Under the pieces are notes generated by a model. The model had not been told where the DNA came from, did no database searches, and was given only the letters and a program-made list of their open reading frames with translations. A stretch of 64,000 bases of DNA from Spisula solida (Eukaryota > Mollusca > Bivalvia > Venerida > Mactridae): the NCBI GenBank assembly GCA_947247005.1, contig OX365948.1, positions 11,893,455 to 11,957,454 of the forward strand, read 5' to 3'. Position 1 is the first letter of the stretch. Every line of letters starts with the position of its first letter. Of the stretch, positions 1-13,000 are shown piece by piece. Position numbers and translations under genes: made by a program.

Positions 1-1002
1 GAGTCCTGAAAGAAACATTGGATTGACTGGAAATGGTGGTCTGTATGGATTGACAAGTCTGCTTTGAGTTTGAAATCATGAAATTGAGTTTAAGTGATTG
101 TGCACATGTTTGTGATGTAGTGAAACTGCACTGGCACCAGAACACCAAAACTGTTGTTTAAATTATGACAAAATAAGATTTAAACCAAATCAAGCCAAAC
201 ACAAACTCAAAAACGCAGATTTATTGACATTGCCCGTTCGTAGTTTGTCTATATTTTACACATGGTAATGAAGCCGATTCGCGGTACCACTCGTTTTCGA
301 ACTCGTATTTTCCATACGCAGGGATAAATCGTCCCATAATAATAACTCTAGCCAGTTATGTCACCTAAACACTGAAAGTATGGCACTCTGCCAACTGAGT
401 TCACTGAGAAAATACATACCAAATTACCCAAATGATGGCACATCATACAGGAATTTTCTGGAGTTAGAATCTATTCCACACATGTCTAGTTCTTAATTTA
501 TAATATCTCCTGCATTTCATAAAAAAAACAGGTTGTTTCCCTTTAAATATTTATTTGTAGTATAGTTTGCTTATAATCTTGTCAGCCTATTTCTCACATA
601 GCATCAGTTTATTGATTGAAGCTTAGGTTACACACTGTCCGATAACTGTAGTACCTCGGGCTATTTTCGATCAAATGTTTGGGGTAGTTCACTTATTGAT
701 CTAGTTCTGGATACCATAATAAAAAAAAACTAAAAGGTAAATTGTCGACCTATTATGGAATGATCATTGTCAAAGATTATTCTTTTATTCTTAACAGCTC
801 TTTTTAAATATTCATTGTCCCATTGATAATCACTGACACACGCAGGATATGTCGACTGTGCATCCAGTCTTTGGCCGTTTTACAGGTAAATTGTTGTGAT
901 AAACGTCTTTTAGTCCTTATTTACTATGTCTTTGTAGAATAATAGGCCTATATTACTTTTACTTATTACTGACACGAAATATTTCATTTTGTTGTTTAGA
1001 CT
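1..1002. other. Upstream flank of the F-box gene
   Basis: No coding gene is seen. The stretch is AT-rich, without long open frames, and I recognise no repeat family in it. It should hold the promoter and 5' non-coding exon(s) of the F-box gene that begins coding at 1003, because that start codon sits just after a 3' splice site and so needs an upstream exon. Confidence 0.5.
841..885 (+). other. Candidate 5' non-coding exon with upstream ORF
   Basis: A stretch ending at 885 is followed by a good donor (CAG then GTAAAT). Joining it to the acceptor before position 1000 gives a plausible leader exon. It contains an ATG at 849 whose frame, after splicing, meets a stop codon almost at once and overlaps the main start at 1003 out of frame. 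If real, this is a short upstream ORF that would lower translation of the F-box protein. The transcription start is not visible, so this is inference from splice signals only. Confidence 0.3.
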
Positions 1003-4000
1003 ATGGATGATGTGAACATGGAAAGCTGTACTGATGATGATGAGAAGTAAGTGAACCACTTATCAAACAAAGCTAGTGTTAAAATTTGAATTATCAGTTT
1101 TCACAAACAAATGATTGCATTAAGCTCTGTTTAGGTGTAGAGCCATGAAGAGATATACAATATTCAGGGAGTTACAGGTCATTTTGATGATTTCGTACTT
1201 CACCTATTTGTACCATTATATACCTATAGTCTTCAAGAAGATTTGACCTTTCAGTCCAAATGCTGATGGTCAAATGTGGCTTTTTTGGAAATTACAGGGG
1301 TCTAAGGATCAATTCATGGGTCATAATATGAAATGGAACCCCTGTTTTAAACTGTTTCTATATGAACCAGTATATAACTATGAAATGGTGCACTTGTGAT
1401 ACTTTTTTGTAACATATATACATGTATAATTATATGACCAAAAATCAAATCAAAATCATAAAAAGTGAACATTAGCAAATGTTGCAAATAACATTTGATA
1501 CATTTTCTTTGCTATTTTGAACTATTCATAAGGTGTAAATGTAATTATTGAATCTGAGTGCCACACTCAGCACTCAGACTGATGAATTGCAATTATAGCT
1601 TACAAATACACTAAATTAAACTAGGAAGTAAGCCAAAAACAATATTTCGTACCAATTCAACATTATTACAACGTCTTGCTCTAAAAAGATGCCACAATGA
1701 ACCTCAAAAGAGTGAATTTCAATATTTGAGTGCTGAGTGTAAGTATTCGTTGTAATCCCGGCCCCAGAAGTCAGTGTTCATGTACTTGAGCCGCCAGCAT
1801 GTATACACATTGTCAAGATTGAAGAAGTTAGGTACATGATTTTAAATAGTTTAAAGTTTCTTTCATTTTATAATGGAAAGGGTTTATAAAATACTCTAAT
1901 TGTTTTATATTTACAGTACCTTATCTTTGTTGGAGTACTTGCCATCTGATGTTTTACTCGAAATCTTCACATTTCTGGATTGGAACGATCTGTGTCAAGT
2001 AACATGTACGTGTACAAAGTTTAGGGACATATGTCGATCTTCATCCTTATGGTAGGTACTGGCAGTCTTATTCACTAAAACTTTATTTTATAGACCATCA
2101 GACAAAATTTCTGATAATTAATTTATAAATTATAAATTAATTATCAGAAATTTTGTCTGTGCTTGCTTAACCACTGGTCCGATCTCTATGGAACTTCACA
2201 TATGGAACGCATGTAGGTTTTTGCATAACATGCATATATATAAAGTGGCGATAGCTCACTGGTAATGCACTGGGCTGTCAATCCAGAGGTTGTGGGTTCA
2301 ATCCCAGGCATTGGAACTGGACATTACTGAAATTATATGCGTATATCTGACCTTGTGGACTGTAAAGTATCTAGGTAAAAGTGCCAGAAAGCTATGTTTG
2401 ATGCTATACACTGTGCATGTTAAAGAACCAGACTGTCTATTTGAAATAAGAGCTAGACGCACTCTTGCAGAGCAGGACATGTCTGATTCTAGTTCTCTCT
2501 CTCACTTCAGGGCTTTCTCTCACCCTGCACCTGCGCCCTTGTGGCTGCAACACTATGTAAAAAGCCTTTGAATGTGTGTCGCATGGAAAGGGTGCTATAT
2601 AAATCTGGTATTCATGTCATATCAGGTACCAAGCCTAGTTATGCATATTTTCAAGAAACGATTTTTGTCCGAGTTTGACTCCTTGTGGGAAACATACAAT
2701 TTTATGTCAAAACCCTTCTAGTTTTCATTATTACTTCTTGCTAAATTGTTTTGTTTTCATATTAATATTGACAGGCTGAGTTTGAGGTATCTGGACTTCA
2801 GGAATTGTGCTATACCTATACCAGAGAAAATCCTTCAAATACTGGCAAGGACACCCAATGCAAGTATGTCAACAAATATAACTTACACTGTTTTCAAGAT
2901 TTGACAATAAACATAAAAAGTTAATATATATTGCTTGAATAGTGTGTGTCAGTTCGTCTGATGTCTGTAGTAGATCAGAAAATATTTGTTTGATAAATAG
3001 AGAAAGTTTAAGGCTTTCGTGCTGTTGAGTTAAGCTGGTCTGAGTCACCATTGTATGGTATTATTGACAAGTCTGGTATTTTGCTCATGATGTCAATTGC
3101 TTGGCTAATACACACACCATTTTAACTATAAAAAGATGCATGTAGCCTTGTTGTTTTCAGTATGTGCTTAAGTTCAGTTAGTTAAATTCATTGATTTGTA
3201 TTCAAACTTCCAAATTCACCCGTATGCAGCCATGTTTTCTTGCTTTTATATTTCAGGTCATATTGTTCTAGGTCAAGTAATTACAGATGATAAAACAAGA
3301 CCATTACCACTGTAAGTTCTAGCCAGACTCAAAATATTCTGATGCCTGATTTTTTTTCATGCTGGCTTATGGTGAGCAAGACATAGTTGCCACTTTTGGT
3401 GTATGTGCGTGCATGTGTTATTGTGTGCATGCCTAAGTGTGTCCTTCCGATTTGTTCTGGACCATAACTTTGACATGCATTGACCAATCTTGCTTACATT
3501 TGCCATGAATGTTAACCCCCATGAAATGCCATGTCATGCGCAAAAACTAGGTTCCTATCTCAAAGATCAAGGTCACATGGAGGTGAAAGGTCAAATTAAA
3601 GTTTGTCTGGACCATAACTTTGGCATGCATGGATCAGTCTTGCTTATATTTGGCATGAATGTTAACCTCCATGAGAACGAGTGTCATGCACTAACACCCA
3701 GTTCCTATCTCAAAGGTTAAGATCACAGTAAGAGGTCAAAGGTCAAAATAAAGTCCAGGAAAACTGGTTGGATGAATCAGCTGTAATATGTTATAATTGT
3801 TGTGAAACAGTGTTAAACCCTACTTTATTAAACAATCAACGGGCTCCAATCTCCCGAAACATCTCATTCTGAGATTAATCTCATCTCAAATATGGCCATG
3901 TGCCTTTATGTTAATTTCCATGGGAGGATGGACTCAAAATTTGCATCATAATCAGAAAACATTATTCTGAGTTTGGTACATAAAAAAATAAGAGCTCCAA

Positions 4001-7000
4001 CATCAGATTTTTCTTAAATTTAGACTCTGGTTTGGGCAAAATCTCAATTTGAGTTGAGATTTCTACTTGAGATGCTTTAGAAGATCGGGGCCTGGCCAAC
4101 AACTGGTGACTAGTTGATTGTGTGTATATTGTTTACAGTCCTGATGATGAGATGAGAGTGATGGTAGAGGATGAGGAAGACTTGATAGATGATGAACCAT
4201 CAGACGATGATGAACATGGTGAAGATGATCTCCAATGTTCTGATAGATTTGTTCTTAATGTATTAAAGTCTTGTCCAAAGATATCACACCTAGAATTACA
4301 TATGAGGATGATTACAGATATGTCCAGTAAGTGTATCATTTCATATATGTTGATATTTGACATCAAAGTGGATTTTCCTCCATATGTGAAAAAGTTGCTT
4401 GTTTCTTGCGGAAGGCTAAGTTGGTACTGGTTAGTATATAGTCCAGGAAAACTGGTTAAGTGAATCAGCCGCTGTATAATAAACTGAAAAGTTGTAGAGA
4501 AACAGCATTAAATTAAATAAACATTAATAACCTTGACTAAACATCAGTATTTGTTGGATTTATTTTTACGTCATAACTTATTGTCACAGTGATCTAATTA
4601 TATAGTGTGTATATTAGGGCTGAGTACCGGTTCAGGTATCGAATCGTAGACCGGTATTTAGGGTTCGATCGATATACCGTATCGAACGTTCACGTATCGA
4701 ACAAATATCGATCAAAACAAAATTAAATAAAAAAACATGCTTTGCTTTGTTTTTGTGTTGTTTATTATTGCCGATTTCAACTCATTTTTCACGGTAAGGG
4801 GCATCATAAACTCGCTTCCATTAGTGCAAGTCAATGTATCGTTTACAAGCTGTCATTACCCAACCTACTCGTATTCTATAAGCCTAATTCATATAGCCCC
4901 CACCAATTATTTGCCTTGAAAAATGTTACTTTGATAAATAAGTATAATATCCAACAGATAAGAAATGTTTCTCTGTTTTTAGTTATAAAATATCAAACGA
5001 TATATCAGATATCAATCATTCTGTATCGATACAAATATCGTATCGATCATTTTGATCGATACTCAGCCCTAGTGTATATACTTCTGGTATGAAGTTTATC
5101 ATACTTCATTCGATTTACACATGGTAATATAAGGAATTAATTGGTTAAAGCAAACATAGTTAAATAATAGTAAAAATTATCTGTGCAAAACTTATAGCTT
5201 TATGCTGATTGGTCGGATCATTGGTCGGTGACTTGGTAGTCAAAGATCAGCTGGTCAAGGTCATAGTCATATTTGATGTGAAATGACTAATGCACAACCG
5301 AGTGGGGGGGATACATATGTATTGATCTTCTGTTGCCTCGTTTATCTAGATATTTAATTTGTAGCCATTTGAATATTTCAGTTAACGCTATATGTGCTAA
5401 GTGTACCATGCTTGAGAAGTTAGCAATCTGTGATAACAGCAACATTAACAAGAGTTCTATATATGAACTAGTTTCTCTAACCACCACACTCAGGGAGCTG
5501 GTCATTGATAGGTAAGTTCGATACATGAACTAGTTTAGGTAAGATGTCGGTATAATTCACCTTACATAATGTTGGTAATTCAGTTGACAATAATTGTAAG
5601 GATTTAAGTATTGAATACTACTGATAGTAAGAACTACATCATACTTTTTTGAAAATATAAAAAAAATTAATTTGATAATCTGATTGTTATCTTGAGTATT
5701 TTACCTGTCCTGACCACTCATCAATGTATCAACTGTTGTACATACACTGCCAAAAAAAAATAAGTATACAGATCTTATATGCCCACTTACTTGCCTGTAA
5801 TAATAATGCCCCCATCTTTGATGAGGGGGTATATATTGCTTTTCACATGTCGGTCGGTCGGTCGGTCTGTCGGTCTGTCTGTCGGTCGGTCGTATAAAAT
5901 GGTTTCCGTTCAACAACTCACAAACGCTTTGACCTAGGATCTTCAAACTTTACATGTAGATGACCCTTATTGATTTTGGTTCAGTAGATCAAAGGTCAAG
6001 GTCACTGTGACCTTTACCATTTCTGACTATTTAATTGGTTTCCATTCAATAACTCAAGAACGCTTTGACCTTGGATCTTCAAACTTTACATGAAGGTTGG
6101 TCATTAAAAGTAGATGACCCCTATTGATTTTGGGGTCAGTAGATTAAAGATCAAGGTCACTGTGACCTTTACCATTTCTGACTATTTAATTGGTTTCCGT
6201 TCAATAACTCAAGAACGCATTGACCTAGGATCTTCAACCTTTACATGGAGGTTGGTCATCAACAGTAGATGACCCCTATTGATTTTGAGGTCAGTAGGTC
6301 AAAGGTCAAGGCCACAGTTACTTTTACAATTTCTGACTTGGGCTGCCATGGGGGCATACATGTTTTACAAACATCTCTTGTTCTATTTGAGAACAGTGAA
6401 GCAAAAATATATTTGAAGAAAAGGAATTTTTTTTTGTTTATTAAATAGAAAGGCCATACATTAATTGGTACCCTATGTGCAAAATCTAAAGTTTTTTGTC
6501 CCACTTGAATGGTAACTTTGTCACAAAAAGATGGAAAATTCAGCCTTTTTGATCACCTGGTTATTTTAGTTCGAAACATCCTCATCTTTATTTCTATCTC
6601 TATTTTGACTCATTTAGTAACTGTAGTTTCAGAAGCTAGTATAATTGTGACTATCTGATAAACAGATATTGAATAATTTATCCAAGTATAATTTTGCAAA
6701 AATTATTTACTGTATTCTTATTTTTGGTGGGCACTGTATATATGTGGTATGTAATGATTGTATCGATTGTTGTACATGTATATGTGTTATATAATGATTA
6801 ATCCTCATTATTACATTACAGCTGTGAGGGTGTACATTTCATTGATCTGGTACATACTGACCCATCTCAACATCTTGCTTTACATAAAGTTAGGTAGGTT
6901 GGATATAAACCTTGTACAGTTGATGTAGTTTTGTCTCCCACATTATAGTGGGATAGACATGTTGATTTTGTGCTGGATGTCCATTTGTCCAGATGTCTTT

Positions 7001-10000
7001 CTGTCACAAAGTTTGTCTAGGCTTGTTATGCCCCCATCTTTGATGAGGCGGTATATTGCTTTGCACATTTCTGTCGGTCCATCGGTCTGTCGTATAAAAT
7101 GGTTTCCGTTCAATAACTCAAGAATGCTTTGCCCTAGGATCTTCAAACTTTACATGGGGGTTGGTCATCAACAGTAGATGACCCCTGTTGATTTTGAGGT
7201 CAGTACCTCAAAGGTTAAGGCACCGTGATCTTTACCATTTCTGACTATTTAAATGGTTTCCGTTCAATAACTCAAGAATGCTATGACCTAGGATCTTTAA
7301 ACTTTACATGGAGGTTGGTCAGCAACAGTAGATGTCCCCTATTGTTTTTGAGGTAAGTAGGTTAAAGGTCAAGGTCACTGTGACCTTCACCATTTCTGAC
7401 TTTTGGGATGCCATGGGGGCATATGTATTTTACAAACATCTCTTGTTTGCTTAAATTGTGGTTGGATTTCAATGAAACTTCACATGAATACATATGTTTA
7501 GTTGTCCATATTGTCAGGAATTTTAGGTCAGGTGGCTTATGTGGGAGACATACGTTTTTGTGTCAAAAACTATCCTAGTTATTGTTTAGATAATTCTTCT
7601 CTTTCTTTATGATGTTTGGAAAAATGTATCATAAGTAGAAATTTATAAAATTGAGATTTTGCTTAAATGAGAGTGTTAGTTCAAGATGATCTGAAGTTGG
7701 AGCTCATGGAATTTACTCTATTAAGCTCCTCACAGTTAGATTTTGATGTAAATTTCTTCAGGTTGTTGCTATGGTGACCATGCTTAAGTGAGGGGTATTT
7801 CAGTAAATTTATGTAGATAGTAGTAATGGTAAACATTCTGATTCAGAGTACTCACCAAAGTATGTTTGACAGAGATATTCAGCTTCAAATTGAATTCATT
7901 GAATGTTATGCAAAGAGATTCCGAACATTTATTGATCATTTGATTGTGTGTACATTCAATGATATTTATATCACAGTTGTATACTGTGTTTTGTATTTCA
8001 GTATATGTGGTCAAAGCATAATGGTAAACAATGTGATCAGGTTGATAAGCTCCTCTCCTAGTCTGACATATCTTAATCTGACAGGATGTACATGCCTTGA
8101 TATGATCATATTGGATCCTACTGCACCTACGCCCATGGCACCGGTAAGTCTGACATATCTTAATCTGACAGGATGTACATTGCTTGATACACCCTTGTTA
8201 CCCTGATAAAACAACATGATTGGATATTCCCAACATGATTGAAAAATGGCGGATGTATGTTTACATATTCATCGCATTTTCGGCCAATTCTTCAAAATCT
8301 ACGGGTTTAACCACCTTCTGATGCTGTATGAAGATAAACTTGTACATTCCTTCAATGAAACTAAAACTATTTATCCGTATGTTTGTGAATGTGATACACA
8401 ATACGATTAAAAGTTAGAAAAATCTTCGTTGGATTTATTTGACAGTCTATAAAACATATATATTGTTGTTTATTTTGGGTTAAGATCTTTTGTTTATACA
8501 GCTCATTCATTTCACTATCAGACTTAGTTTAGAGTAAGTTATTTACATTTGCCGTTTCTACGTGATAACTATTTAAAGTAACCCATGTGTGAAAAATGGA
8601 TAAAAACCAACATGATTGAGGATAAAGATCAACATGATTTATCTTTTAAAGTGGATACTGACCAACATTGAATTTTCATTGATGCACTGCAGTGCGAATT
8701 TAATATGTAGCTTCACTATTGGAAGAATATGGGATGACCCTAACACGTACGTAGGAGTAGATAACTCTATGAAGTATTTATCGGAAAATATGTCCCTTTT
8801 TTCAACTTCGTGCAAATTTGTAAGTTTACGTTCAAGGTATTAACCTATAATATCTAAGTGCATGTTCATATTGCTGTGATACTTTGCATACTTGTCAACC
8901 GTCTTGGCCACAATATCTACACTCTATCAAGCACGTTGTTGAATGTAATGCCCAATTTGGACTAATGTACTTAGAAATACAAAAGTTTACAGTTTATGTA
9001 CACAATTTTAACCTCTAAGACATGTACCCTGATACTTTGCATACTTTATCATCATCATGACGCCATGGGTTCTACTGTCAATATTTGTTCAATCTGATGA
9101 TGGACAATCAAACTACATTAATTTTACTTGATGCTGTTTTATTCCATTATGAATACATCTGTAACATTTTATCACATAGAGCTACATTTAAGTGCAGAGC
9201 AGTGTTTTGGTGTATAGTGCGGCCGAAAAATAACGGAACATAAATATAGTGCGACCGAAAAATAACGATTTTTTTTTATAAATTAGCTATTTTTTCGGAA
9301 TCGTTGTTTTATGTCAATATGTAAAGTATTGATCATATATTGATTGATTACTTATTCATGATGAGCAACAAATTGTTGAACACTGTCGGCAGCAGTTGTG
9401 AGCCTGATCTGGAGCTGTTTCACGCTGTCTTATTCATCCTGTGGGAGGCTTGTTACGCATGCATGACCTGAACTTAGGCTGTCGCAAATGGTGCCAGTGT
9501 GTTGGTTGTGTGTCTCTAGATGAGAAATGTTCGGCGTATGACAATTTAACCGTCGTGCAAACTCCTGTTAAACATCTCTGCCATAAGCATCCAGATGGCC
9601 TGATTTTGCTCATATTCGGACAATCATGGCATTTTTATTCCTGAACATATGCCATTTCTTTTGTGATTTTCTTTTTATTAGCAGACTTTACAAAAAGTTT
9701 GATTCAATTTATACCAAGATTTATCATGCGTAATTGGTGCACGTGGAAATCATGCTTTTTGTGATTATATCGGTGCACGGGATTTACGTAACACGATCGA
9801 TAAAAGTTGGATGACGGCCAAGTTTCTACAAGATTATACAACATTACTACACAAAATTCAAATATACATGTATAATGCAAGTAAGAAAAAAATGGGGATA
9901 AAACCGTTGCGTTTCTAGATGTACTAAGTATATATTGAAATTATGTCCCCTTTTTTAAATTAGAAATACAATTTGGCACCATTCAAGACATGCTCACAGC

Positions 10001-13000
10001 GTTTAGCCTGGTCCCAATAATTCACTGTTCCTATTCCCGGTGAATTTTGCACATTTAGATACATGTGTTGAATTTACCTGTCTTGACTTATTATGAATTT
10101 TACCAACATATAGCAGAAACAAGTATTTAACTAGAAATATGTCCACAGGACACGGATGCCCCCGCTAAAAGCTGTCATCAGACATCTAAGTATAAAGTTA
10201 TGCAAATGGAATAACTTGAAACAAGTTTGTAATTGCTTAAATGTGACATTGAACAGCAGACAAGAGCTGGGTCTGTAAGTGTGACCTTTACATTTGAGTC
10301 AGGGTTTAATGCGAACCAAGTAATTTTAAAATCCAGAACGAAATAACAAAAAAACCCAAAGCAGACCAGAAGCGTATACTTGTGCCTTTTAACTTTTAAT
10401 CTCTAAGTATGACCTTGACCTTTGCGTTAGGGGCCTGGGTTTTGCGCATGTCACCTCGTCTGGATGATGTGAACATTTGTGGCAAGTAATATAAATATAA
10501 AATAAGAAATGACATAGTTACAGATCTGACATGAATCACATGCCTATTTGAGAATTTTAACTTTTGATCTCTAAGTGTGACCTTGACCTTTGAGTTAGGG
10601 ACCTGGGTCTTGCGCATGTCACCTCGTCTTGATGATGTGAACATTTGTGGCAAGTAATATTAATATAAAATAAGAAATGACATAGTTACAGAGCTGGCAT
10701 GAATCACATGCCTATTTGAGCCTTTTTACCTTCGATCTCTAAGTGTGACCTTTACCTTTAAGCAAGGGACCTAGGTCTTGCACATAACACGCCGTCTCGA
10801 TGTGGTGAACATTTGTACCAAGTGTTATAAATATCTAATAAGAAATAACATAGTTACAGAGCGGACATGAATCACATGCCTATTTGAGAGTTTTAACTTT
10901 TGATCTCTAAGTGTGACCTTGCCCTTTAAGTTAGGGACCTGGGTCTTGCACATGGCACACCACCTTGATGTGGTGAACATTTGTACCAAATATTATCAAA
11001 TATCCAATAGGAGATGACAAAATTACAGAGCGGACACGAATCACATGCCTATTTGAGCTTTTTAACATTTGTGCTCTAAGTGTGACCTTGACCTTTAAGC
11101 TAGGGACCTGGGTTTTGTGCATGACACATCGTCTTGATTTGGTGAACATTTGTACCCATTTTTGGTAGGCGTAAGCCTCTCTATACTACCATTGCCCATT
11201 TCTTAATGCAACCTGGACCGCCGTTAGGCTGCTATGTGAATCCGCATTCAAGTAGTTCCAGAAACTGTCAACATTCCCAATAATTATTGTGAAACTGTTC
11301 ATTGAATCGATATTTTTGCAGATAATCACTCAGCCGGGGAGATATCGAACTTGTTTCGTAATATGAAAATGAAGTGTTCATCAAATGTCCCAGCCGTATA
11401 GCTATTTTTAGAAACTTCAGATCAGGGTCACGTGATGGTTTTATAAATTAATCGTATATCGTTATGTTATGCAATCATATGGTGTGGCTATACTAGCTGC
11501 TTTCTAGAGATGTCTAACGCTGTGATGGAAGTGATTACAAGACGGTACTGTAGAATCTGATAAAAAGGCGCACAGTATTATTTTAAAGCCACTTTTGACA
11601 TACGCATTCAATACACGTATTACATATACATCAATATGCCCCTTTTACAATTATTTAGATACCCTAGATCCCTATATAGTCACATATGCCTATTTTGACA
11701 TTCAAGACAAGATCGGCAGTAAGAAAACGAACATTAAACGTGTAAAGTCGTTTAAGCTTTAGTAGCAGCAACCAGATCGCCTCCCATCAGCACTCTTAGT
11801 GCTTTGATTATTAAATGTCCTAAAAGCATGTGCTATAGACTGGGTGTGAAATACCTTACATCGGGTATGCTCATAAACCTGCTACCACAATTCATGAGCA
11901 CACTTCTTTAATGTACAATTATTTGTACCTTGAGAATCCCATTGGCAAGATTTCAATTTGTAATGTTGGTTTTTATCCACAATCATGTTGGCCAGTATCC
12001 TAATAAATTTAACAATCACGTCGGTCAGTATCCAAAAAATACTACACATGTTTGAATTATTGTTGGTGAGCATTAATTTATCTAAGATTTTGAAAAATTG
12101 AAACGTCCAAATCATAGTTTATACAACTGCCGATACTTCCCAAATGATATTCATTACATAGAGTCCAATAAATGAGTTTTACAACGTTTTTAAGTACAAA
12201 ACTCATTCTCAAATGCAAAATCCACACATTCTTTAAGGCTTTACATAGTGAAAAATATTACCTATATGCAAATAGTTTAGTGCAAATAGTACATTTTCTT
12301 CATATGTTGATTATGGAATATTGAAATAAACAATCTGGATAGTTTATATGGAAAATATTGCAAAAACAATGCACTTATCACATTTTTCATGTCGGCCATT
12401 TTTCAATCATGTTGGGAATATCCAATCATGTTGTTTTATCAGGGTAACAAGGGTGTGATATGATTATACTGGATCCTACTGCACCTTCGCCCTTAGCACC
12501 GGTTAAGTCTGACATAACTTAATCTGACAGGATGTACATTGCTTGATATGATTATACTGGATCCTACTGCACCTTCGCCCTTAGCACCGGTTAAGTCTGA
12601 CAAATCTTAATCTGACAGGATGTACATTGCTTGATATGATTATACTGGATCCTACTGCACCTTCGCCCTTAGCACCGGTTAAGTCTGACATAACTTAATC
12701 TGACAGGATGTACGTGCCTTGATATGATCATATTGGATCCTACTGCAGCTACACCCTTAGCACGGGTAAGTCTGTATTAGCCTACTGTATACTGGGATAC
12801 AATGCATTGTACTTGTACTGGTATTGTGGTATTACATGTAAATGTTGGATTTCCCGCTTGCAGCATGTTTCATTAGTTGTTTTATTTAGTGTTTGTACCT
12901 ATTTTTAGTGTCTATCAGTTTGTACCCACTCTGTATTGTACTTTAAAGGTGCTGCCTCATGTATTGGTGTATTGCAAAAATAAAATTGTATTAATATTGT

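Noticed and set aside
1563..1740. Inverted ACACTCAGCACTCA / TGAGTGCTGAGTGT pair as a MITE
   Set aside because: Only 14-bp arms, no target duplication, and no inward similarity; could be chance.
2250..2320. tRNA gene
   Set aside because: A- and B-box words are present but the cloverleaf is incomplete and a SINE body follows. The same applies near 35300 (minus) and 51180.
9441..9644. Open frame inside the 4.3-kb transposon as a possible transposase
   Set aside because: Only 67 codons, with no catalytic motif or family similarity that I can see.
12457..12774. Extra LRR-coding exons from the 88-bp copies
   Set aside because: The unit length is not a multiple of three and inner copies have a weakened donor; adding them breaks the phase that exon 8 and exon 9 already satisfy.
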